Positions 1 through 12,200 of a stretch of 64,000 bases of DNA are shown here, one piece after another; the first letter of the stretch is position 1; every line of letters starts with the position of its first letter. The DNA is from Gordionus sp. m RMFG-2023 (Eukaryota > Nematomorpha > Gordioida > Chordodea > Parachordodidae). The notes under the pieces were generated by a model. It searched no databases. It was not told the origin of the DNA and saw only the letters and a program-made list of their open reading frames with translations. The DNA is taken from the NCBI RefSeq assembly GCF_954871325.1, contig NC_088777.1:44245366-44309365 (forward strand), in the 5' to 3' direction. The position numbers and the translations under genes are program-made.

Positions 1-1350
1 AAAATATTTTACCACCCGCGATCCTATTTGTCAGGTCGACGAAAGTTGGTAGTAAATCGTTATCTATCGCTGGATATTTTATTAGTTGATTGTTAAACAA
101 AAATCTTCGCATATCCGCACGGCATCGAATTTTTTTAAAATATTAACCGTTGGCGTAGTCCAAGTTTGGAGTTATTGTTCTACCTTCTCAATAACGCCTT
201 CGTTTAAAAGTCTGTCTAACTCAGCTTCAATAGTTCGACACAACGGTTATGAAATTTCTCTAGATGGTAGTGCAATAGGCACTGTATTTGGTTGTATCTT
301 GATGACGGCTTTCTTTAATTTTATTTGTCCTAATTTTTTTTTTTAAACTTATGGAAATTTTGAAACAATAGTATTTAAACTGGAATCTTTCATATTTATA
401 TTATTAATTCGAACTTCTTCAGGAAGTTTTATATCAAATTCTTTAAGAAAAGGCATTCCAAAAATAAGAGAATTCTTACCCTTAACTACCCAAAGAGGTA
501 AAAATTTTGAAATATTCTTTACTTCGACTTCCACTAAACATTTACCCAATACTTCGATCTTGATATGGTTATATCCTACTAGTTTATAAGCAGGTGATAA
601 TGGTGGTTTGCCTATGCGACTAGGTAACCTCATCTATCACACTACACGCCGCGCCAGTATCAAATTCCATAGTTAGCTGCAGCCCATTTTCGCATCGATG
701 TAGCTTTATTGGCAAAAGACAGTCGAGGTGTCCGTGGAAAATCATTTTTATAGCATGCGTTCTGCACTCTTTCGCTATGTGGTTTGCTTTTCCGCACCTA
801 AAGCATATTACTTTTTTTTGACTAAAATTAGGTTTAAAACTTGATTTATAAAAATTTTGGTTGAATGTGTGAGCATTAAAATTATTATTATTATTTTTAC
901 GTTATTATAATTATTGCATAGGTTTATATTTATTTATTTTATTAACTTCTGCTAGGGTTTCCTTCTCCAATAAAGACAGCGCGATAGCTAGACGCACAGT
1001 ATCTTCAAAAGTAATATTTCCTTCGGCATATTTTGACCGAAGTTCTTTGTCCAGTTCATGTAACCCTATTCCTAAGATAAAAATATCTCTTAAGAGTTCA
1101 TCAACCGGCGATTTAAAATTACATAAAAATGCTTTTTAATTTGATTGAAAAATCGATAATAGTTTCACTGCCTCTTTTTAAAGTATAAAAGTTATTGCGA
1201 TTTAGAAAACTACTCGAAAAATCTTTAAATATTTTTTCTAAATTGTCAAGTAAAATTGGATATTTATGTTATCTAGGTTATTAGGAAAATCTTTATTTAG
1301 AAAATTAAAAGAATGGCATGATTAAATCTAAATACCTCTTTTTTTAAAGC
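1..1350 (-). mobile_element. Gypsy-type LTR retrotransposon fossil, cut by the window edge
   Basis: Read on the minus strand, gag-like sequence (about 1250-950) is followed by a CCHC zinc knuckle (CFRCGKANHIAKEC, about 800-760), an aspartic protease core (EFDTGAACSVI, about 670-640) and the start of reverse transcriptase (about 340-1). No LTR is recognisable. It is broken, with several breaks, and looks old. It differs from the copy at 9240-13970. Confidence 0.75.
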
Positions 1351-1675
1351 TGTTTAAACGGCCGGCTGTTTAAAAATAAGTCTAACCAGGACACAAAGTC
1401 TTTACTTAACTTCCCAATTTTCCACATATCTTGTATATAAAAATACACAATAAAATTTAATACATTATTGTTCACGATATATGTATCCTTTATTTTTGAG
1501 AATTCTATTTGGCACAATATGTTAAAGGACATGTTCTTTAATTAAAAATTAAAACAAAAAAAAATTAAAATCATATTTATAAAAATATTTCGACATGATG
1601 GCATTCATTCATTTACCTATTTTTTTTTAACTCATTTTATTAGATTACAAGATTATAATCACAACAAGTAAGCTA
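1351..1675. other. AT-rich stretch, nothing recognised
   Basis: No coding match or repeat structure is visible between the gypsy fossil and the palindromic MITE. Confidence 0.5.
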
Positions 1676-1896
1676 CAGTATTGTGATGATTTAATGAAAC
1701 ATATCGACGATTAAATTAAACCCATCTATATAAAATTATAATCTTTGCAAAAATAATTAAAATAACAAAAGGAATAATAAAAGAAATTTCAATAATGCTT
1801 TGTCTATATTTTAATTATTTTTGCAGAGATTATAATTTTATATGGATAATTTTTAATTTAATCGTCAATATGTTTCATTAAATCATCACAACACTG
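1676..1896. mobile_element. Palindromic MITE, Tc1/mariner-like
   Basis: The two ends are near-perfect inverted repeats of about 90 bp: CAGTATTGTGATGATTTAAT at the left, and the reverse complement of the right end begins CAGTGTTGTGATGATTTAAT. TA flanks both sides, as expected for a Tc1/mariner-type target duplication. The 221-bp unit has no coding capacity. Confidence 0.75.
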
Positions 1897-1899
1897 TAT

Positions 1900-2250
1900 A
1901 TCCATTTCAACAATTAATATTTACAATAATTAATAAAGTATTTAATGATGAGTTAATATATCCGGCATTTTAATATTAGTAATAGTCCATTCTTAGCATA
2001 GATAGGGAAGAATTAATTTGCAAGTATTTAAAATAGATTTATTATTTTATAAGATGATCAAAATTTTCAAATAATTTAGTATTAGACCTTTGCCATTTTA
2101 GCATACATAGAATTGTACCAAAACTAAATAACCTTTCAATTGAAGCTGATGAAGATATTGCAGTATTATATTTATAAAAAATTTCCTTAATGGAAAGATA
2201 ATAAGCATTCAGTTCAATGTTATATGTATTATGAACTCAGCAAAGACCCT
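1900..2250 (-). mobile_element. hAT transposase C-terminal relic (family A)
   Basis: On the minus strand, KEIFYKYNTAISSSASIERL and the following FSFGTI match the hAT dimerisation domain. The same block recurs at 5960-6110 (minus) and 60520-60680 (plus), so this is a dispersed family. Confidence 0.75.
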
Positions 2251-3138
2251 TATCATGGTCATTTAAATAATAGAATTATATAACTTTAACGATTAACTTA
2301 ACAAAAAATTTGTAGAAATAGAAATACATGGGCGCTTAACCCACCAACAATTCTCATTAGATATTAGCCCACGTTAAAACCCCAAGTTATTATATCTCAG
2401 AATAGCAAATCATAGTCTTTCGAAATCAACTGAAAATTAGAACAAATACACCTATCCCCTCCCCCCCCCCTGCATTCTTTACTTAAAACCAATATATCAT
2501 TTTACAAATAAAATATAACGCCATTTAAAATATTACCGGAATCCCTTATCTAAATTATATTTTTTCCCTAAAATGGTAAATCTTTATACATTTTTATGCC
2601 AGGTGTAAAATAATCTACAAACATTATATTTTCGATAAAATATTTCTGTGATATATTATTTATCAGAATGATATTATTGTATGGTAATATTGTAATAATG
2701 GCAATAAAAACAAAGTGGCTATTTAGGAAAAATATCAATAGCAAGTATGCAAAAATTATTTTAAAAAAATTAATTTATTTTACTTTAACCATTAAAATGT
2801 GATCATTTGTAATTTATAAAAACCTATATTTGTTCTTACAATTTTTCGAATCAATTTTTGATAGTTAATATATGGAATTTAGTATCTTAATTTTTAAGTA
2901 ATAATTTTATAAAATAATAATACGCCCTCTTGCGGATTTAATATTATTGAAATTTAAAATTTAATTATAAATATTTTTATTATAATTATATTAAAGGATT
3001 TAAACGATTTATTATGAGATAAGAGAAAATTCAACTATTAATGTATATATCTTTATTATTGAATATATCTAATAATTTAATTTTTTATAAGTTATTTTTA
3101 TAATAGTATCATAGTCGGGAGAAGATTCGAGAGAAAAT
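2251..3138. other. AT-rich stretch with a C run
   Basis: No gene is seen. A run of ten or more C lies at about 2461-2470, one of several G/C homopolymers in this AT-rich window. Confidence 0.5.
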
Positions 3139-3290
3139 ATAACATGATTGAAGGGTTGACACTGATTTAGGAACTTGAAGAAGTTTTAATATAAAATGTA
3201 GTTCTATTTCACTTGGTTGGTACTAAATATATGAACAAATTTTTGGTTTGTATAAATATTTATATTTTCCATGATAATCTATTATTTCAT
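3139..3290. repeat. Dispersed 150-bp repeat, copy 1
   Basis: Starts ACATGATTGAAGGGTTGACA and stays nearly identical to 7269-7410 for about 140 bp, with a few substitutions and a short indel. A 70-bp part of it is tandemly repeated at 7041-7310. Confidence 0.85.
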
Positions 3291-3437
3291 ATTTTTGCCT
3301 AGTTTGGCATCTGTCTATCCTCATTTATATATGTCTGTAATCTTGTATTTATTTACTTTTTGTTCTTAATCTTAAAAGTGTCAATTATTTTTTACAAATC
3401 TTAAAAATCTTGTATTTCTTTAACCTAAAACATAATC

Positions 3438-5640
3438 AGAGTTGGGCAGGTCCTCTAGAAAAAGAATCTAGGTGCAGATAAAGATTTTTAATAAAAAAAT
3501 GAATCTTAGATACAGATACTAGTATCTTTTTCAAAATATCAAAAAGATACAAGATAAAAGATACTTATATCTTTTACTAAATTAGAGTATTTTAAATACA
3601 AGATACTTTTAAATTATCATTACCAATTAAATTAGAATAGTTTATAAAATACAGTTTTTATTATTTATTTGTGAAGAACATAGCATACACATATAAGAAT
3701 GAATATTTGCAATAATTAATAAAATATTTATTAATGAAATAATTATAATAAACAGGATTTTAATATTAGTTTTTGCCCATTAATAGCTTAAACAGGGAAG
3801 AGAGTGTAATATATTTAATGGGAGTTGAAAATTTGCAAATAAGAAAAATTAAATCAAATGTTTTATTAGAATTTGCAGGTTATTTTCTGTGTTGTTTTAA
3901 ATATAGCTTATATTCGGATTATATGGCTAAATGGCGTCTCTAAAAAAAATATACTAGTTTTATTTTATTCATTATCTATAATAAGTATTTATCATTACTT
4001 GTTTGTGATATTTTTTGTAATATCATATATATAAATATCATTTAAATCTCTTTTCAAATTTTTTTTATATATTTCTTGCAAAATTATTAATTATATATAA
4101 AAAATATGAAAATAATGTATAACATTATATTATAATTATTAAAAACATAACAATTTTCTTTAATACATTTTAAATTGATTAAATTTTGTAAATATATGCT
4201 GTAATGTAATTTTACTTATATCATAAATAAATAAAAGTAACTAATAAAGTTAAATTCTACTTTATTATAATTATTTTATTAAGAGCTAATGTTATATATC
4301 AAGTGTAGCTTAAATATTTCCTCTAATAATAACTTGCTAAAATAATTATATATAAAATATATTAGGGATGTGACGATATTTTTTATCGGATCGGGCCGAC
4401 TTCACCCTTTAAAATATCGGTTATCGGCCGATATTATAAAATTTAATCCGATATAAAATGGCTTCTTTAACAAAAATAAAATTTTATAAAATTTTTAAAA
4501 AAAGTTATATCTAACATCATTGATTTTTATAAATAAAATCGAAATCCATTTTTATGTATATTTTTTTAATAATAATAAATAATTAATAAACATTCTGCCA
4601 TATTGTTATTTTTTTGCGCATTCTGTTATAGTGTGCGAAATTTTCTTCAGAATCTGTTTTTAGTGAATTTGGTGATATTGACAGTTACTATCGCCGCAAG
4701 CTGACCTCTGATAAATTGGAAATATTGGTATTTCTAAAAAGAAATCTTCGATATATTAATGTTAAATATTATTTTAAATATTTATTTCAAATTTCATAAT
4801 ATAATTGTTTATTACTTATTATATATATAGATTAATGTTATTACTTATTATATAAAAGTGAAATGTTATTACTTACTTATTATATAAAAGTGATTTAACA
4901 ATAAAAATATTTTATATTTTTATAGAATTACAATTGAATTGAATATAAACTATAACTGATCATTATAATATATTTAAATTACATAAGTTATGGTATAGTT
5001 AAATTATAGACGTTATACTAATAAAAAGTATATTATAAATAAAAACCATTGGTATCTTTACAGAATACAAAATTAGATATGATATCGGATCGGTAATCGA
5101 CCGATATCAATTTAATATCGGGAATATCGGATCGGCCTCCAAAAAAGTGGTATCGATACATCCCTAAAAAATATATATTAATAATTTTAATTTGATATTC
5201 AACCATCTTCTATAAAAAAATTTAATAACAATTATCTAAGAGCGACTTAAGTATAGGTATTAATATGTTAATAATTATAAAATAAAAATGTATAATATAC
5301 CTAAATATTTAACAAAGTTTGTAGATGAGTTTGTTGAATTTGTAATAACTTTTTTACTTGTGCAATTTTGACATTCAGCTTGTACCTTGTTCTTTTTCAC
5401 ATGAATTACTTTATAAAATTTTCCATCTAGAATTTTAAGATTCGGATTTGATTCAGGAGAACCTATCTCCATAATTTCATCTTCACTACTATGATTGTTA
5501 AACATTCCACAAATTAAAAAATATTACATATAAAATATATCCTTATCTTATTTAGTTTTGGTGTTGTTATTTTTAATCTATCAATCTTTGTGACCTATAA
5601 AACTTCCAACTAATTTTGGTTATCAATATATTTAAATATA
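3438..5640 (-). mobile_element. hAT family A copy, degraded, carrying a nested hAT
   Basis: The left edge reads CAGAGTTGGGCAGG, a typical hAT end, followed by AAGATAC-rich subterminal repeats. On the minus strand, 5505-5275 encodes a BED-type zinc finger region (AECQNCTSKK, then NSSTNF). Most of the transposase body is missing. A second hAT (4362-5167) sits inside. The sequence before the BED region resembles the copy at about 60020-60100. Confidence 0.6.
4362..5167. mobile_element. Non-autonomous hAT, 806 bp, with perfect target duplication
   Basis: Termini are TTAGGGATGT and its inverse ACATCCCTAA. Both are flanked by the identical 8-mer AAAATATA (4354-4361 and 5168-5175). Subterminal arms repeat ATCGGATCGG and CCGATAT motifs. 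There is no coding frame. Related ends lie at 33714 and in the element at 54201-54856. Confidence 0.85.
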
Positions 5641-6110
5641 GCGGCAAAAAGATACTTGTATCTTTTGCCTATTTAGAGTATCTTAAATATAAGATACTTT
5701 TAAATTATCATTACCAATTAAGTTAGAATAGTTTGTAAAATACAGTTTTTATTATTTATTTGTGAAGAACATAACATTACCATAATAAGAATGAATATTT
5801 GCAAGAATTAATAAAATATTTAATGATGAGTTGATTATAATAATCAGGCATTTTAATATTAGTATTAGTCCATTCTTAGCATAGATAGGGAAGGGAGACT
5901 AGTATTGGAGTTGAAATATTAATTTGCAAAAGAGTATTTAAAATAAATTCATTATTTTATAAGATAATCAAAATATTTATAATTAGACCTTTGCCATTTT
6001 GGCATACTTAACATTGTGCCAAAACTAAATAACCTTTCAATTGGAGCTGATGAAGGTATTGCAATATTATATTTATAAAAAATTTCTTTAATGGAAGGAT
6101 AATAATTAAA
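5641..6110 (-). mobile_element. hAT family A 3-prime end with dimerisation-domain relic
   Basis: Subterminal AAGATACTTG/AGTATCTT repeats are followed by a 3-prime untranslated stretch shared with 3600-3800, then the hAT dimerisation block (minus) at about 6100-5970. Confidence 0.65.
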
Positions 6111-6399
6111 CATTTATTTTTATTATAATATATATAAAATACAAAACAAGATATTTATATAAAATACAAAACAAGATATTTATATAAAATACAAAATAAG
6201 ATTTGATTAAATTTATAAATATCTATAATATGGGATTTTTATATAAATATAAACATAATAAATTTCTATTAAACTTTGCAATATTTGTTGCTGATTTAAT
6301 AGATTGTTGATTAAATAAGTGAATTAAAGGGGATAATTTTTTTTAAGGTTGATAGGAATATATTTTTCCTTATCAATTATAATGTTATGGAGTAAAGTA

Positions 6400-7040
6400 C
6401 ATGTTTATATTAAATTTTCTGTTAGCTGTAATCATATGTTGGGTCACCAAAGTTTGTCATATAGCTTTGCAAGTGGTCCTAACAATTTTTTGGATTGTAG
6501 ATATTCCCATTTTGAAGGAATAAGCTAAGGTAGGATATCTACAGCCTGTAGCTAAATATCTAAATAAAAAATATATTTAAATAATAAATTGCTTTATTTT
6601 TACCTTAAACAAACCATTAGCTTTTCTTCAATACTTATTGGATATTTTATAAAATTTGTGGATGTTGTAAGCAATATTGGTTTTACATGCTCAAGTATGT
6701 AATAAAAGGTTTCCTAAATTAAAATGATTTATAGATAAAATAGAATAAAATTACTTTGGTCATCCTCATATAATTGAAAAATTTAACCTTATTTTTTAAG
6801 AGTTTAGGAAAGAGAATGTAAAATTCGCCCTCTTTTCTTTAATTAATATTAAGATTGTTTAATCTCCTCCTCTTCAATATTATTTTGTATAAGAGAAATA
6901 ATATGGCGGCTCTCATTTTGTGAATTAATATAATCGCTTAGCACTATGAATGTAAATCGCTGCGATCGATCCAGCTGATCAGTCGCTGCGAAATCGCGGC
7001 TTAAATCGCGATCGCAATCGCTCTCACTATGAATTCAGGG
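6400..7040 (-). mobile_element. PIF/Harbinger transposase relic with conserved intron
   Basis: On the minus strand, KYPISIEEKLMVCLR ends at a donor (6603) and resumes at 6559 as YLATGCRYPTLAYSFKMGIS and TIQKIVRTTCKAI, the HARBI1-type helix-turn-helix region. An in-frame stop follows. The right end, ACTATGAATTCAGGG at about 7026-7040, with GCGATCGC-rich subterminal sequence, looks like the terminus. The left end was not found. Confidence 0.65.
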
Positions 7041-7310
7041 TAAAACATATTCTTAAAAATTTAAAAAAGGTTATTTCTTACATGATTGAAGGGTTGACAC
7101 TGATTTAGGAACTATTTTATCTTCTTAAAAATTTAAAAAAGGTTATTTCTTACATGATTGAAGGGTTGACACTGATTTAGGAACTATTTTATCTTCTTAA
7201 AAATTTAAAAAAGGTTATTTCTTTAACTTAAAACATATTCTTAAAAATTTAAAAAAGGTTATTTCTTACATGATTGAAGGGTTGACACTGATTTAGGAAC
7301 TTGAAGAAGT
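7041..7310. repeat. Tandem repeat, unit about 70 bp
   Basis: About four units contain TTAAAAAAGGTTATTTCTTA and, in three of them, GAAGGGTTGACACTGATTTA. It adjoins the Harbinger end and runs into the dispersed 150-bp repeat. Confidence 0.9.
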
Positions 7311-7410
7311 TTTAATATAAAATGTAGTTGGATTTCACTTGGTACTAAATATATGAACAAATTTTTGGTTTGTATAAATATTTATATTTTCCGTGATAAT
7401 CTATATATAT
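7269..7410. repeat. Dispersed 150-bp repeat, copy 2
   Basis: Near-identical to 3139-3290. The tandem array upstream appears to have grown from its first 70 bp. Confidence 0.85.
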
Positions 7411-7687
7411 AATATTAAATTTTATTTTTATTAATAAAAAATAATTATACTTGACTATCTTCTTAAAAATCGTTAATTAAAAAAAGATCGTTAATTAAAA
7501 ATGGTTGATTATTAATTAATAAAACAAAAAAAATAAATTTAAACCAATAAAATAGATAGAAAATAAATTTAAACCAATGAAATAAGACCTTAATAAACCA
7601 ATAAAAATAAAGATTAATTAGCCAATAAAAATATAAAATAATAGCAAAATAATAAAGTATATAAGAAAGATTATATTACAAAATTAA

Positions 7688-7763
7688 TATAGAAGGTGGT
7701 TGAGCGGGAAGAACGCTTGCCTTTAAATCGTTAAGTCATGGGTTCGAATCCCGTTATTATATA
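7688..7763 (+). repeat. tRNA-like sequence, possible SINE head or tRNA relic
   Basis: A box-like TGGTTGAGCGG and a perfect box B GGTTCGAATCC sit about 40 bp apart. The T arm pairs (ATGGG/CCCGT). The anticodon stem does not pair and the acceptor stem is imperfect, so a working tRNA is unlikely. An A-rich stretch follows. Confidence 0.55.
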
Positions 7764-7818
7764 CAAAAAAATTTCTTAAAATTTAACATTAGAGAGATAT
7801 AGTCTCCATCGATTTATT

Positions 7819-7970
7819 TAACATTAAGAAGATAGGAAAGTTGATAGGAAAAATAAAAATTAACATTAAGAAGATAGGAAGATAGGAAAGTTGATAGGAA
7901 AAATAAAAATTATCATTAAGAAGATAGGAAAGTTGATGAGAAAAATAAAAATTAACATTAAGGATATACG
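7819..7970. repeat. Tandem repeat, unit about 42-50 bp
   Basis: About four units of AACATTAAGAAGATAGGAAA plus GTTGATAGGAAAAATAAAAA. It follows the tRNA-like sequence by about 50 bp. Confidence 0.9.
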
Positions 7971-9239
7971 AAAACATTCATTTCTTGATTACGGTGATTA
8001 TATATATAGATTTGTTAATTTTTAAAAATATATATAATCGAAGGAAAAGAAAAATAAAGTATTCATTCATTTTTTTTTCTTTAGTTTGAAGTGCGTTAAA
8101 TTTTGTTTTTGCGTTTATTTTTGTTCTTGTTAATTTATTGCGTGTATTGGACAAAAATATAGTTGATCTTGAAAAAGAAAAGGAATAATAAAAGGTATCA
8201 AGTAAAAGAATAATAACAAAAGGTATCGAGTAGGAACAATAATAAATATATTTATATTGTTAGTTAATAGAAAATCGAACCCAGGAAATTAGAATAATAA
8301 ATAACCTGTAGATTTAAAAGTTACAAATAGTTAACATACAGAAAACAAAATGAATCTTACTACAAATAATAGAGAATATATTTAAAAAATTTAACTAAGC
8401 ATTTGCAGTTTACCTTGGCATTTGCAGTTTATCTTAGCATGCAATTTAGTCAAACTCATCATTCAGATTGTTATAAATTACAAATTACATGGCTATAATA
8501 GTAGCTTTTTGTTAAAAAAAATCTAGATTTTATGAACTCGTGGGTCAAGATTAAAATAATTCCTAACATTTTGGCCATGAAAAATTAAGTAGATCTAATG
8601 AATTAATGTTTTAGTTAATTCAATTTTTGTTATAGAAATTTTTAAAAATCTCTATTAAAATCCTTGAATGGTAATGTAAAAATAAGAAATAGCGCGAATA
8701 ATGTTAATGAGGTTTATCAAACCCATATTTTGAACTGTTAAATCTGCTTTAATATTTTAAAGACTTATTTATTGGACTACATAAAGAAAATGTTTTAAGA
8801 GGGACTTGTCTTTACAAATAGAGAGTTTTATCGGGTAAGATGGATTCAAGACCTGAAGAAATATTATAGATACAATAAGCAATTGGTCGTCATTTTAGAT
8901 TTTTTGCTAAGACATTTCTACTTAAAAAGTTAATTATTTAGATATTGAGTAAACCAGAATGAAGGAGACTTAAGTTTCATGTACAATAAGATCTGATAGC
9001 AAGTTTGAGCATCTCTGTTTCTGACCATATAAACTAACAAAGCTGTAGGAAACGATATATAATAAATTAAAGAAATTTCAAGATTCGAATTTGTAAATTA
9101 TAAACTAATTTTTAAAAGTGTTAAGATCATTCTATGTATAAGAACTAAAATCCTAATAGCTATTAGAGAGAGCAACGCTATGCTTGATTAAATAAATATT
9201 TTTTGCAAGGAGCAAAGCTTTGCTCCATTTTCTGCCGAA
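7971..9239. other. AT-rich stretch, nothing recognised
   Basis: Only a short direct repeat (GCATTTGCAGTTTA, about 8400-8435) stands out. No coding match or transposon terminus is seen. Confidence 0.5.
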
Positions 9240-12200
9240 TGCAATGTTTCTTATAAATCATGACATATAAAGTTAAAGGGAAATTTTATGATATGTGAAC
9301 AAATAACCGCGATGTTCCAGTTTGTGCTAGATATGGCCATGGCAACGAAAAGAACTCAGAATATGGCAATTAAAAAAGACCTAGTAAATAGTTTAACCAG
9401 GCCTCAATATGACAATTATAAAATGCCTAACTCACAAGAGTATGTTAAGAGAGAGTTTGATAATTATAGGAAGCCTAAAAGCAAGTTTTACGATAATAAA
9501 TGTAAGAATTGTGCCGACTGGCATGAAAAATATTTATGCCCCACTAAAGACAAAACGTGTATAAAGTGCCAAAGAATCGGACACTTCTCACCGTGTTGCC
9601 GTAGTAAGTCAGTATATCAAAATTTAAACTCATCGAAACAATACTTTTCCTCAAGTGATTTAAGAAATCATCTTTGGGCAGGTGGATTAAATAAAAGGAG
9701 GAAGATTCCAGCCATAATAAATGGACTTAGTGTCACTTTCGACTTTGATATGGGAGCAAGAGACTCTATCATTGCATTGAATATTTGGGAGAAATTTGAC
9801 AAACCGCTAACTTTTTCCACAAACACATTCATCCTATGAAGATATGCTTCTGGATTTAATCGGTGAAGCCATGGTCCGTGTACAAGTGTGGAAGGAAATT
9901 CGTAAATTATTAGTTATTACTACTTAGGTTTGAACCATGGATTTTAGCATTTGGGTTTGAGCTACTAAGACAGGTAAATATATAATAGATTATTAAAACG
10001 AATGGAGATCCCGTGGGTCATTCAAGATCAATGGTATCAAGTGGCTATCAGTCCAACGATGCCCCTATGGACTTTTCAAATACAATCGGTGCCCACAATA
10101 GCCGATAGATGTCAAAACGGAAGACTCAATGGGGTCGTTGTTAGCTAAACAGTTCAAAGCCGTTTTTGACGATGTTGTAACCTAATTTCACAGTGCAACT
10201 CCTGTTAAAAGATACGGCTGTTCTAAAATCATTTTCCTCGTCGAGTGCTTTTCCACTATGCAATCGATTAAACTAGAACTGTATCACCTTGTTGCTGCTG
10301 ATATTTAGGAGCCAATCGATTTCTCTACAACTAGGGTGCCATGAGCAATCCCAATGATAAACAATGTCGAGATTCGTATTTGCGCCGATTTCAAGGTTAG
10401 TTTAAATCCCCATTTATTATATGATGATCACGTTATTTTAACGTTGGATGACTTACTGGTAAAGATTCAGTGGTAACCCGATTTATAGTAAAAGATTTAA
10501 AGGATATGAATCTACAAATGGCCGTAGATCCAAAGATCCATAAATATTTGGTCATCTCGAAGCATAAGAGATCGTTACTGACTTTCAAAAAAGTAAGGGT
10601 TACTCGTTACTTAAACAATTAAATATTATATACAAAAAAAATATTTATTTTTTTCCTACAATATACAATATAAATAAAATTATACAAGAATATATAATAA
10701 GATAAGATCAATTCTATATAATTATAATATGAATAAATTATATAAAAAAAATATATTATATAATAATATAACATCTTTTTTGTAAAAATTTTTATTAATA
10801 TTAGCAACAATTGATTTTCAAAATTTTGATCAGAAAAACAAGAGCACTTATTGCTCAATACAGCTTTCGCCGTGCTAAACATATGTTCAATTGGCGCAGA
10901 GGATGGGATAGTTATATTATATTTAATTAATAAACATCTTAATTCGGGAAATTTATTAAAAATATAAAGTATATATCTTAATTTATCAAAAAAGCTTAAT
11001 AGATCATCTTCATAAAGATCTTCATTCATTTTCTCATCAAAAAATTAATCTTTATTAGAAAATATTCTGGTATGTGTGTTGGATAAATGAATTAAGTCTG
11101 CTCTTTCTTTTCTTAAACTGAAGTAAGTTCTAGCATTCTTCCTTTGTTGATTTCTAATCTTATCTAGGGCTAATCCAATTTAAATAGCGGGAGCTTAATT
11201 GCTTATATTTTAATTTCATGATTAAGCTATTCAAAATATTATGAAAGAATACTTCCTTTAATGCTTATTTTATAATACCCATGATTTAATATTCTATTGT
11301 TAGATTAATGTTTAAAATAATAATATATAAATTCATCTTTTTACCTTCATATGCTTTTAAGTTTGAACTGCTGGACATTGGGGTTGAAATATTTGCTTTG
11401 GGACATAATTTACAATTACAAAGTGTAGACCTTGTACCCTTAATTTTCCTTATTGGTGTAAAAATATGTTTTAAATTGGGGTCACCGAAGGATTAGATCA
11501 TCTTCATCTGAAGAAGTAAATACTAGGGATATAATATTCTTAAAAATAATTATAAAATAGAATAATAATATTATTAATAACATTTACTTTGAATTTTGAT
11601 TGAATATATATTAAATTAACATTCAACTGAAATTTAACAACGAGAATTCAAATTAAAAATGAAGGAATGATGGTTAATATGAATTAAATACACAGCTTAA
11701 ATTATTTATATTAAAAAATTAAATAAAAATAATTTCATAGTACAATAAAATATGTTTTTCTTTTTATGATATTTTTTAAGAAAAAATTTAAAGTAACGAG
11801 TGACGTTTTGCTATACCGTTTCTCAAAGAAAGAAACGCGTCACCGTTACTGGTTACCTCTAGAAGAAGGTAACTAATGGCTTTCCTTTTCTTCAAAAAGG
11901 GTAACGACGTTACTTTTTACGTTACTTAACGGCACTACGAGTGCAGGACTCAAGTCTCAAGGCCAAATTTGAAAATAATTTTTATGGAATTCTATTCTAA
12001 TTTTAGGCGTCGTTATCGACTAGAATGGGGTGCATCCAAGCGATAAAAAGGTAAAAGTAATTCAGGCCGCACCTAATCACATAAATGTTTATCAGTTACG
12101 GTAATTTCTTGGCATATCAAGACCAGTTTATTCCTAATCTTCATAGTAAAGCAGCATTGACTACGGTATAAGTAAAATGGTGTGGGACAACAATGGAACA

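Noticed and set aside
86-346. 86-codon plus-strand frame
   Set aside because: Antisense of the gypsy fossil's reverse transcriptase region.
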